From the NCBI GenBank assembly GCA_015067025.1, contig SVNC01000003.1, positions 1 to 64,000 of the forward strand: a stretch of DNA of 64,000 nt, written 5' to 3'. Positions within the stretch are counted from its first letter, which is position 1, and each line of letters opens with the position of its first letter. Below the pieces are notes generated by a model. The model saw only the letters and a program-made list of their open reading frames with translations. It did no database searches and had not been told where the DNA came from. A program made the translations under genes and the position numbers. Positions 48,886 to 57,368 of the stretch are shown piece after piece. The stretch is from Oscillospiraceae bacterium (GTDB lineage Bacteria > Bacillota > Clostridia > Oscillospirales > Ruminococcaceae).

Positions 48886-49413
48886 GTGGCAACAGTAAAC
48901 TATAACGAAAAACTTCAGGCACTTTTAAGCAGCCAGGCTGAAATCGAGGCTGCTAAGAAGGACGCCTCAAATCAGGAGATAACCAAGGTTCTTACCTTTA
49001 ATATAGGCGAACAGGTATATGGTATTGAAATCCCCTATGTTGTTGAAATCATAGAGGTTTCTCCCATTACGGCTGTACCCGGAGTTCCTGAATACATAAA
49101 GGGTATCATCAACGTACGAAGCAAGATCGTGCCTGTAGTAAACATAAGAAGCAGATTCGGCAAGCCCGAAATTCCCTTCACAGAACGTACCTGCGTAATC
49201 CACGTATCAACCGGTGATACATCCGTAGGTCTTATCGTTGACAGTGTTGCTGATGTAATTTCTATTTCAGAAAAGCACATCTCAAGAACACCTGAATTAA
49301 ACAATATAAACCAGAGCAAGTTCATTAAATTTATTCTTGAAATGAACGATGGCATCAAACTTGTTCTTGATGTAGCAAAGCTTATTGACGATCAGATCCG
49401 CGAGGACACCTGA
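48886..49413 (+). CDS. cheW: Chemotaxis coupling protein CheW
   Basis: VLTFNIGEQVYGIEIPYVVEIIEVSPITAVPGVPEYIKGIINVRSKIVPVVNIRSRFG; GTG start. Confidence 0.94.
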   Translation: MATVNYNEKLQALLSSQAEIEAAKKDASNQEITKVLTFNIGEQVYGIEIPYVVEIIEVSPITAVPGVPEYIKGIINVRSKIVPVVNIRSRFGKPEIPFTERTCVIHVSTGDTSVGLIVDSVADVISISEKHISRTPELNNINQSKFIKFILEMNDGIKLVLDVAKLIDDQIREDT

Positions 49414-49435
49414 TTTAAAGAAAGACGGTGCTTAA

Positions 49436-50251
49436 TTGTTAAAGATAAACGATAAGGAATTCGAGCGTCTTGTATCCTATATGCGTGATAATTACGGTAT
49501 AAACCTTACTCATAAAAGAGCACTCATTGAAGGCAGACTCAGCAATGCACTCATCGAGCGTGGTTTTAAGAACTATAACGACTATATGGATATGTGTTTT
49601 TCCGATAAAACGGGAAAGGAAATCGACAAGCTGATAATAAAGCTCACCACTAATCATACGTATTTTATGAGAGAGCCTGAGCATTACAGCTTTCTTACTT
49701 CAACCGTCCTTCCCTTTATAAAGGAAGTAAACAAGACAAAATCTATGAGGATCTGGAGTGCCGGCTGTTCAAGCGGCGAAGAAGCCTATACAACAGCAAT
49801 GCACATAAATGAATTTTTAGGTATCGAAAAAAGAAATTGGGATACCAGAATTCTTGCAACGGATATTTCCCTGAAAATACTTTCAAGTGCTCAGGAGGGC
49901 AAATATGCAGCCGCAGGTATGCAGGACCTGCCTGACGCGTGGAAGACAAAATACTTCGACAAATGTGAAGATGATAAATACAAGGTTAAACCGTTTCTTC
50001 GTGATGAGGTAATCTTCCGTACCTTCAACCTTATGGAAGAAATACCTTTCAGAAAAGCCCCCTTTGATCTTATCTTCTGTCGCAACGTAATGATCTACTT
50101 TGAGATGGAAACCAAGATTGAGCTTGTAAAACGCTTCTACGACGTACTCCGTCCCGGCGGATATCTCTTTATTGGTCACGCAGAAAGTATTCCGAGAGAT
50201 ACCACGAACTACGAATACATAAAACCTGCAATCTACAGAAAACCGCTATAA
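49436..50251 (+). CDS. cheR: Chemotaxis methyltransferase CheR
   Basis: TNHTYFMREPEHY, RIWSAGCSSGEEAYTTAM, DLIFCRNVMIYF; TTG start. Confidence 0.94.
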   Translation: MLKINDKEFERLVSYMRDNYGINLTHKRALIEGRLSNALIERGFKNYNDYMDMCFSDKTGKEIDKLIIKLTTNHTYFMREPEHYSFLTSTVLPFIKEVNKTKSMRIWSAGCSSGEEAYTTAMHINEFLGIEKRNWDTRILATDISLKILSSAQEGKYAAAGMQDLPDAWKTKYFDKCEDDKYKVKPFLRDEVIFRTFNLMEEIPFRKAPFDLIFCRNVMIYFEMETKIELVKRFYDVLRPGGYLFIGHAESIPRDTTNYEYIKPAIYRKPL

Positions 50252-50260
50252 TCTGAAATA

Positions 50261-50290
50261 ATATTTCCGCCACATTTGTGGCGGAAATAT
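50261..50290 (+). promoter_or_regulatory. Perfect 13-bp-stem hairpin between cheR and cheB
   Basis: ATATTTCCGCCAC-ATTT-GTGGCGGAAATAT, no T-run after it. Confidence 0.7.
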
Positions 50291-50314
50291 GTATATACTA
50301 AGGAAAAACCTACT

Positions 50315-51415
50315 ATGAACAAAAAGAATGTCCCTCTTAATGTTGTTGTAACAGGCTCAAGTCCTGCAATCAATCACATAATAACAGACATTATAAACCG
50401 CAGTAATATGGACTTCACAGCCGTCATTTCTGACTCGGCTGATATTGCTATGTCGGAATGTGGTTGCGTAGTAATAAGTGAATATATTCTGAGCAACGAT
50501 TTCGCTATTCCTGATGCCATAAGGGATAAGCCTGTGATACTTGTAACAGGCAATAAAGATGCTTTGGAAAGGCCCTCTGCCTTTGGTGCTTACAAAGTCA
50601 TCAAAAATGCCGATGGCGGTATTGAAGGTCTTGAACGCTTTAAAAAAGCGTTGCTTTGCTCTCTTGATGAGATAAGAACAAAGCCTCAGAAAAGTCACGA
50701 AAAACCAAAAGCGATAAAGCCTGAAAAAGTGAAGAAAGTTCCGCCATGTGCTGAAACAACCGAAAAAGCAGAAGCAGTAAAACCTGCTCCCCAGGTGACG
50801 ACACCTAAAAATATAACGACAAAAATTCCTGCTGATATAAAGGAAAGGGATATAAAACTCATTGCTATCGGGGCAAGTACAGGCGGCACAGATGCTATAA
50901 TTGAAGTCGTCCAGAACCTCCCTGCCGATACTCCACCCGTAGTTATCGTTCAGCATATGCCCGAGGGCTTTACTAAAATGTACTCAGAAAGGCTTAACCG
51001 AATTTGTATAATGGACGCTAAGGAAGCGGAAGACGGCGACAGACTCCGCAAGGGTCTTATAATCCTTGCTCACGGTGCAAAGCAGATGCGAGTTTATAAA
51101 GACGCTCTCGGTTATTACATAAAAAGTGAATTCGGGGAAAAGGTATCGGGACATTGTCCGTCGGTAGACGTGCTTTTTGATTCTGTATCAAAAATTGCAG
51201 GAGAGGAGGCACTCGGCGTTATTCTAACAGGAATGGGCAGAGACGGTGCAAGAGGTATGAAAGCTATGCATGACGCCGGTTCATTCACGATAGGTCAGAA
51301 TAAAGAGACCTGTGTTGTATACGGTATGCCAGCCGTAGCATATGACGAAGGCGGTGTATCGATACAAGCACCCCTTGATGAAATCGGTGATATTATAATT
51401 CAGATAACAAAGTAA
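50315..51415 (+). CDS. cheB: CheB methylesterase with atypical N-terminal region
   Basis: LIAIGASTGGTDAI, VVIVQHMPEGFT, LTGMGRDGARGM; start at MNKKNVPLN. Confidence 0.9.
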   Translation: MNKKNVPLNVVVTGSSPAINHIITDIINRSNMDFTAVISDSADIAMSECGCVVISEYILSNDFAIPDAIRDKPVILVTGNKDALERPSAFGAYKVIKNADGGIEGLERFKKALLCSLDEIRTKPQKSHEKPKAIKPEKVKKVPPCAETTEKAEAVKPAPQVTTPKNITTKIPADIKERDIKLIAIGASTGGTDAIIEVVQNLPADTPPVVIVQHMPEGFTKMYSERLNRICIMDAKEAEDGDRLRKGLIILAHGAKQMRVYKDALGYYIKSEFGEKVSGHCPSVDVLFDSVSKIAGEEALGVILTGMGRDGARGMKAMHDAGSFTIGQNKETCVVYGMPAVAYDEGGVSIQAPLDEIGDIIIQITK

Positions 51416-51432
51416 CAGAAAGGAAATTTTTT

Positions 51433-53442
51433 ATGACAAAGGCAAGAAAATCACTTTCCGTAGTTTCTGCTTTAGTTGCGGTATTTTTCGCATTACTTTT
51501 GGTATGTAATATGCAGACACCCGCTTCAGCAGCAGTTACGGGCAAAACGGCAAATCAGATAGTATCAGAAATGGGTGTAGGCTGGAATTTAGGCAATACC
51601 CTTGACGCAACAGGCGGCAGCGGACTTAACACCGAAACCTCCTGGGGTAATCCTAAAACCACAAAGGCAATGATCGACGCTGTAAAGGCTCAGGGCTTCA
51701 ACACGGTACGTGTTCCTGTTTCCTGGGGCAAGCATATGTCTTCAGATCTCACAATCGACTCTGCCTGGATGGCAAGAGTAAAGGAAATCGTTGATTACTG
51801 CATAGATAACGATATGTATGTAATTTTAAACATCCATCACGATAACGATATCAGAACAGACGGTTACCCCTTCTTCTATCCGAACAGCACCTACAAGGAT
51901 CAGTCAATAAAGTTTGTAAAGGCTGTATGGACTCAGGTTTCTGAAACCTTCAAGAACTACGACCAGCATCTTGTTTTTGAAACTCTTAACGAACCCAGAC
52001 TTATCGGCACAAGCGATGAATGGTGGTTCCCTGTAAACAGCCCCAGTGCTACTGTAGCGGACTCGATCGCTGTTATAAATGAACTTAACCAACAGGCTCT
52101 CAACGTTATCAGAGCTTCCGGCGGCAACAATGCAGAAAGATGCGTTATGATCCCCGGTTACGGCGCGTCGATCGACGGATGTACAACACCCGGATATAAG
52201 CTCCCTACGGACACAGCGTCAAACAGACTTATCGTATCTGTTCACGCTTATACCCCTTATAACTTTGCCCTTAACGCAAGCGGAACGTCTTACTTCTTAT
52301 CCAGCGGCAAGAACGAGATAAACAATCTTTTCAACACTCTGAAGTCAAAGTTCATAAACAATGGTATACCCGTTGTAATCGGTGAAACAAGTGCCTCCAA
52401 CAAGAAGAATTCTGCCGAAAGAGTAAAATGGGCAGAATACTATATGGGTATGGCGGCTGAACTTGGTATCCCCTGTATGCTCTGGGATAACAACGTAGAA
52501 TACAGCGAAGATAATCTTGGTGAAAACCACGGTCATCTCAAACGTTCTACCCTCAAGTGGACAGACCAGGCCTTTGTTGATGCAGTGGTAGAGCCGTTCT
52601 GCAATCTCAAAAAGGTAACAGGCTTTGAGGTCGGCGGTACGACTTCTACTGCACTCAGACTGAACTGGGATAAAAACACATCTGCAGGCGGATATATCAT
52701 TGAACAGTACAAAAATGGCAGCTGGACAAGAATAGCAAGAATAGCAGGTAATTCTACAACAACATACAGAGTTTCAGGTCTTACAGCAGGCGAAACTTAC
52801 AAATTCAGAATTAAGGCATACAAGATAGAAAACTCCGTTGCAATATATAGTAATGAAACTGAGCTTTCTGCACGTACAAAGCCTACAAACGTAACAGGAT
52901 TTTCACTTAAGGGCAAGTCAGGTACAGCTCTCAGACTCGGCTGGAACAAAAACACCTCTGCCGATGGTTACATTATAGAGCAGTACAAGGACGGCAAATG
53001 GACAAGAATAGCAAAGATAACAAACAATGCAACCACGTCATACAGGGTAACAGGTCTTAAGGGCTTTACAGAATACAAATTCAGAATGCGTGCATACAAT
53101 ATGAGCGGCACGACGCCTCTTTACACAGCATATACCGAAGTAGGAACGTGGAAGACAAATCCCTCAGCGATATCAGGCCTTGAAATAGGCGGCAGAGCTT
53201 ACAGTGCGCTCCGCCTTAACTGGGAAAAGAATGATTCTGCCAAAGGCTACATCATCGAAATGTACGAGAACGGCAAATGGACGAGAATAGCAAAGATAAC
53301 CTCAAACGCTACTCTAACATACCGTAAGGCAGGTCTTAAAAACGGTACTACCTACAAGTTCAGAGTTATGACCTACAACTTTGAAGGCAACACACCTGTT
53401 TACAGTGCATATACAGAAATAAGCGGAAAAACAACCGGATAA
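51433..53442 (+). CDS. Secreted GH5-family glycoside hydrolase (endoglucanase-like) with three C-terminal FN3 repeats
   Basis: Signal peptide; GVGWNLGNTLDA, NTVRVPVSWG, FETLNEPR (acid/base Glu), VVIGETSA (nucleophile Glu); FN3 repeats starting ~52615, 52891, 53170. Confidence 0.93.
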   Translation: MTKARKSLSVVSALVAVFFALLLVCNMQTPASAAVTGKTANQIVSEMGVGWNLGNTLDATGGSGLNTETSWGNPKTTKAMIDAVKAQGFNTVRVPVSWGKHMSSDLTIDSAWMARVKEIVDYCIDNDMYVILNIHHDNDIRTDGYPFFYPNSTYKDQSIKFVKAVWTQVSETFKNYDQHLVFETLNEPRLIGTSDEWWFPVNSPSATVADSIAVINELNQQALNVIRASGGNNAERCVMIPGYGASIDGCTTPGYKLPTDTASNRLIVSVHAYTPYNFALNASGTSYFLSSGKNEINNLFNTLKSKFINNGIPVVIGETSASNKKNSAERVKWAEYYMGMAAELGIPCMLWDNNVEYSEDNLGENHGHLKRSTLKWTDQAFVDAVVEPFCNLKKVTGFEVGGTTSTALRLNWDKNTSAGGYIIEQYKNGSWTRIARIAGNSTTTYRVSGLTAGETYKFRIKAYKIENSVAIYSNETELSARTKPTNVTGFSLKGKSGTALRLGWNKNTSADGYIIEQYKDGKWTRIAKITNNATTSYRVTGLKGFTEYKFRMRAYNMSGTTPLYTAYTEVGTWKTNPSAISGLEIGGRAYSALRLNWEKNDSAKGYIIEMYENGKWTRIAKITSNATLTYRKAGLKNGTTYKFRVMTYNFEGNTPVYSAYTEISGKTTG

Positions 53443-53450
53443 AAAAGCAA

Positions 53451-53485
53451 AACGCCTATGCTTATACAGTTTAAGCATAGGCGTT
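53451..53485. terminator. Bidirectional intrinsic terminator
   Basis: AACGCCTATGCTTA/TAAGCATAGGCGTT between convergent genes. Confidence 0.85.
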
Positions 53486-53489
53486 AATT

Positions 53490-54326
53490 TTATTTTCTGA
53501 GCATGATCTTATATACAAGGCCTGTGATGCAGCTGGGAGTTATAAAAAGCATAAACTGTCCTATACAGGGCAGAATGTAATCCCAGAAGCTTGAAAAGCC
53601 CATCTTATATATCTTTTTTCTCACCGCAAAAAAGCTCTTCGTATTCTTCCAGTTGCGTCTTCTTTTAAGATTATCCTTGTTTACCCTGTAGCGTACAAGC
53701 ACTTCAGGAATATTTGCCGATTTTGCACCTGCCATCAGCATACGCACCATAAAGTCATAATCCTCACAACGGATAAGCTCGTTCGAGTATCCGCCTATCT
53801 TTTCAGCAATGGACTTTCTATACACAAGAGTCTGATTGTTGAAGGGGGCTCTTCTCTTTGCAAATTCAACTATTCCCTCGTGAGTTGTAGGAGTCTGTCT
53901 TATACCTATCGATGAATTGTCAGCACTCTTGAATTCTTCGATATAGCTGCCTAAAATATCAGTATCAGGGTTTTCTGATAAAAAGCTCATCTGTTTTTCA
54001 GCCCTGGTTTCAACGCATACATCATCCGAGTCCATTTTCATAACGAACTCATTTTTACAATGCTTTAAGCCTTCGTTTGCACAGTAGGCTGTTCCTTTAT
54101 TTTCAGGGAGCTGTATTACCTTAAGCACATCACTAAGCTTGTCCTTATATTCGGATATTGACTTATTAAGTTCTTCGCTGAGCGGCCCGTCGCATACAAG
54201 CACTATCTCGTCAGCGGGATAGGTCTGACTGCACAGGCTGTCCATGCTTGCCTTAAAGTATTCGTTATTTTCGCCCTTATACACAGACATAAGGACGCTG
54301 TACGGTTTTAATATTCTTTTTTCCAT
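53490..54326 (-). CDS. Glycosyltransferase family 2
   Basis: YSVLMSVYKGENNEYFKASMDSLCSQTYPADEIVLVCDG, MDSDDVC; start trimmed to MEKRILKP. Confidence 0.9.
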   Translation of the reverse strand: MEKRILKPYSVLMSVYKGENNEYFKASMDSLCSQTYPADEIVLVCDGPLSEELNKSISEYKDKLSDVLKVIQLPENKGTAYCANEGLKHCKNEFVMKMDSDDVCVETRAEKQMSFLSENPDTDILGSYIEEFKSADNSSIGIRQTPTTHEGIVEFAKRRAPFNNQTLVYRKSIAEKIGGYSNELIRCEDYDFMVRMLMAGAKSANIPEVLVRYRVNKDNLKRRRNWKNTKSFFAVRKKIYKMGFSSFWDYILPCIGQFMLFITPSCITGLVYKIMLRK

Positions 54327-54460
54327 ACTGTTCCTTCCGTCTGTCGTGATTGTAAAGCAATTATAAACTATTTTATCATATTTATGATTTATTGTCAACC
54401 CGAAGAAAGTATGTTATTTGCCTTTGTTATCAAGTTGTAATCGTTTTTTCGACACAAAAT

Positions 54461-54489
54461 AATTCCCTGCTATTTTATAGCAGGGAATT
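54461..54489 (-). terminator. Intrinsic terminator
   Basis: AATTCCCTGCTAT-AAA-ATAGCAGGGAATT. Confidence 0.8.
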
Positions 54490-54506
54490 ATATCCAGATA
54501 CCGGTT

Positions 54507-55172
54507 TTAAAAGTTTTCACCACATTTACTGCAGAACATCTGATCATCAGGAACAGATGCACCGCAATGTGGACATATAGCAATCCTGCCTATATCCTCA
54601 CTGCTGACTGTTTCATAATCAACCACTTCATCAAATACGTCGCTTCTTTTTCTGAAATAGATAAAATTGATAACAAAGTAAATGCCCATCTGAATAAATG
54701 TAACGATTACTGACGTCACTACCGTTTCCTGATTTATACCGTATGCCTCCATCGCCATTACATCATTTATGTAAGCCGATAAAGCAGAACTTACAACACT
54801 TACCGCATAACCTGATACAAAACCGATAATCAGTTGCTGGTAACCGCTTTTGGGAAGATATGTCATTACTATATATCGCCACACGCAGACACCAATGTCA
54901 AGAAGGATAAGAATTACACTCATAACACAATACATTGTGAAAGCGTTGCGGCAGCCCACTGATATTTTTTCAGCGAAATCCGGATGATTAAAAGTAGAAG
55001 ATATGTTCATCATAACGTAAAGCAATCCGAGCGTATTTATAGCGGCAAGCACCAAAGATGCGTATTTTACAAGCTTAAACCACGTGAGTGGAAGCGGGCA
55101 ATTAATTTCCTTTCGCTTTGCTACTGCCAGTATCTTTTCCTTTTTTTCTTTTAGTGTTTTACGTTTAGACAT
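54507..55172 (-). CDS. Membrane protein with C-terminal zinc ribbon
   Basis: Four predicted TM helices; CPHCGASVPDDQMFCSKCG. Confidence 0.75.
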   Translation of the reverse strand: MSKRKTLKEKKEKILAVAKRKEINCPLPLTWFKLVKYASLVLAAINTLGLLYVMMNISSTFNHPDFAEKISVGCRNAFTMYCVMSVILILLDIGVCVWRYIVMTYLPKSGYQQLIIGFVSGYAVSVVSSALSAYINDVMAMEAYGINQETVVTSVIVTFIQMGIYFVINFIYFRKRSDVFDEVVDYETVSSEDIGRIAICPHCGASVPDDQMFCSKCGENF

Positions 55173-55254
55173 ATCAGCACCTCCGATATACTTTGTTCTG
55201 CTTAGTATATCATTATTTCAAATATATGTCAAGATATTCCCGACTAAATTAATT

Positions 55255-55278
55255 TCCCCCACCGCAAGCGATGGGGGA
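55255..55278 (-). terminator. Intrinsic terminator of AraC-GGDEF gene
   Basis: TCCCCCA...TGGGGGA. Confidence 0.65.
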
Positions 55279-55283
55279 TCATA

Positions 55284-56105
55284 TCAGATATTAAAAACAT
55301 CGGGATCAAGACTTGCCGCCGAAATCAGATCAGTGAACAGCGTGCTGTAGTGCTTACAATTATCGCCGATAAGCATTGCACCCGATCTTACATAAACAGG
55401 GATATCCGTACCTTTGAAATCAATAGGATCGCCGTTCTGTGACAGAACGCCTTCAGCGAAATCTATCACCTGCTGTTTATCGGATAAACCGGTAATAACT
55501 GCAAATTCATCACCACCTATACGGAACATTACCATATCGTCGGTAAGCTGTTCCTCCACCCTTCTTACCGTTTCACGGATATAGCAGTCGCCTGCCTCGT
55601 GGCCGTAATTTTCGTTTATTGCCATAAGCCTTGCAGAATCAAAGGTAACGATATACGTACCCTTTCTTTCTCTTATAAATTCATATAGATCTGAAACATC
55701 AAACTGTCTTCTCATAACGATTTCTCCTTCGTACTGTACCGCTACAGGCATATTCAGTTTTGGACATATACCTGTAAAACGGCGGTTTTTCTTGAATTTT
55801 GAGGGCGTTTCTCCCCACACACGTGTAAAGGCTCTTGTAAAAGCCTCTGAGGAGCTGTAGCCGTAATTTAGTGCAGTATCAAGTACAGACACACCGCTTT
55901 GTATATCCCTTGCCGCAAGGCTCATACGCCTTTTGGTAATATACTCTCCGACGCTGAAATGAAAGACGTATCTGAAAAGCTTCTGAAGGTTTGATAATGA
56001 ACAGAATGCCGCCTTTGCACAGTCCTCCTGCGTCATTTCTTCATTTATATGCTCTTCTATGTAATTGAGCACCGTTGTCAGAATTGTAAGTCTGCTGTTT
56101 TCCAT
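55284..56105 (-). CDS. AraC-type HTH fused to GGDEF domain
   Basis: CAKAAFCSLSNLQKLFRYVFHFSVGEYITKRRMSLAARDIQ...YGYSSSEAFTRAFTRVWGETPSKFKK (AraC HTH); MFRIGGDEFAVITG. Confidence 0.9.
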   Translation of the reverse strand: MENSRLTILTTVLNYIEEHINEEMTQEDCAKAAFCSLSNLQKLFRYVFHFSVGEYITKRRMSLAARDIQSGVSVLDTALNYGYSSSEAFTRAFTRVWGETPSKFKKNRRFTGICPKLNMPVAVQYEGEIVMRRQFDVSDLYEFIRERKGTYIVTFDSARLMAINENYGHEAGDCYIRETVRRVEEQLTDDMVMFRIGGDEFAVITGLSDKQQVIDFAEGVLSQNGDPIDFKGTDIPVYVRSGAMLIGDNCKHYSTLFTDLISAASLDPDVFNI

Positions 56106-56196
56106 ACTGTTTCTCCTGCTTATATTAACGATCGTTACAATTATAGTATATCACAGATTTAAATAATTTCCTGATAATTTGAGTAAAGTTAAAATA

Positions 56197-56223
56197 ATTC
56201 CCCGAAGGATATCTTCGGGGAAT
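56197..56223 (-). terminator. Intrinsic terminator
   Basis: ATTCCCCGAAG...CTTCGGGGAAT. Confidence 0.8.
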
Positions 56224-56229
56224 CTGATA

Positions 56230-56643
56230 TTATTCTTCATTTGCCTCGGGTACAAAGCTGTAATCATCAGGTTCTTCGTCTGTTGCCACAAGTCTGTTTG
56301 CACAGCTACGGCAATAGGTATCGGAAAACTTGTTCTTTGTTCCGCATACGGGACAGGTAAGTATCTTCCTTGCAGTTTCGATTTCAGCATAAACCTTACG
56401 CATTTTAGCATAGAGTGCTTCTATCTCCATAACCGATTCAGAGATTTTTGTAGAATCTGCGCTGTCGTGCTTTACCATACCGTAAACTGTCTTACCAAGC
56501 TCGGTATACTTTGCCTTTATCTGATTATCAAGCTGAACGCATTTTAACTTAAGCTTTGAGATGCGATAGATCTCGTCTGCCTTTTTAAGTCCGGCGTCAG
56601 CAATATCCTTTGCCTTGTTCTTTAAATCGTCCTTAAGTTCCAT
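56230..56643 (-). CDS. Coiled-coil protein with zinc ribbon
   Basis: CPVCGTKNKFSDTYCRSCANRL; amphipathic N-terminal half. Confidence 0.75.
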   Translation of the reverse strand: MELKDDLKNKAKDIADAGLKKADEIYRISKLKLKCVQLDNQIKAKYTELGKTVYGMVKHDSADSTKISESVMEIEALYAKMRKVYAEIETARKILTCPVCGTKNKFSDTYCRSCANRLVATDEEPDDYSFVPEANEE

Positions 56644-56726
56644 TTACGGTAAGTCCTTTCAGTTTAATTTTGATATCATTATTGTATCATAATCTGTAAC
56701 TTTTTTCAAGTATGACAGCGGGCATT

Positions 56727-57368
56727 TCAGAACATATCATACATATTACTGCTGCCAAGATACATATTATACTTTTTTTCGTCCTCTAAAGTTGTTGCAC
56801 CACCGTGCCCCGGGTAGAGAGTGTAATTTTCTCTGAGGGCAGAAATTCTCTTAAGAGTTTCTCTCTGAGCTTTTATATCTCCTGAATAGAAATCGGTTCT
56901 TCCTACTGAACCTTCAAATATAGTGTCACCTGTAAAAACGCTGTTATTTACAAAGTACATAACGCTGCCTTTTGTATGTCCGGGAGTGTGCATAACTGAT
57001 ATTTCAAGCTCGTCAAGGAATATCATATCACCGCCTGAAAGCAATACGTCTGCTTCAAAGGGCTTATAGGTATATCCGGGAACTAAGTATGCTACGTTCT
57101 TTATGGTGTCGTTCAGCATACATTCATCGTCAGCGTGGATATATACCTTTGCCCCCGTTATCTCCTTAAGCTCTGCCACAGCACCCGTATGGTCAAAATG
57201 GCCATGAGTAAGCAGTATCTTTGTCAGAGTGAGAGAATTTCTCGAAAGCTCTTCGATTATTTTGTCACATTCTCCTGCAGGGTCTATCATCGCCGCATTT
57301 CCTTCATCGGACACTAAAAGATAGCAGGATGTATCAAGCTCGCCTAAATTCATTGTGATTATCTGCAT
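56727..57368 (-). CDS. MBL-fold metallohydrolase (glyoxalase II-like)
   Basis: LLTHGHFDHTGAV, HTPGHTKGSVMYF, YPGHGGATTL. Confidence 0.92.
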   Translation of the reverse strand: MQIITMNLGELDTSCYLLVSDEGNAAMIDPAGECDKIIEELSRNSLTLTKILLTHGHFDHTGAVAELKEITGAKVYIHADDECMLNDTIKNVAYLVPGYTYKPFEADVLLSGGDMIFLDELEISVMHTPGHTKGSVMYFVNNSVFTGDTIFEGSVGRTDFYSGDIKAQRETLKRISALRENYTLYPGHGGATTLEDEKKYNMYLGSSNMYDMF

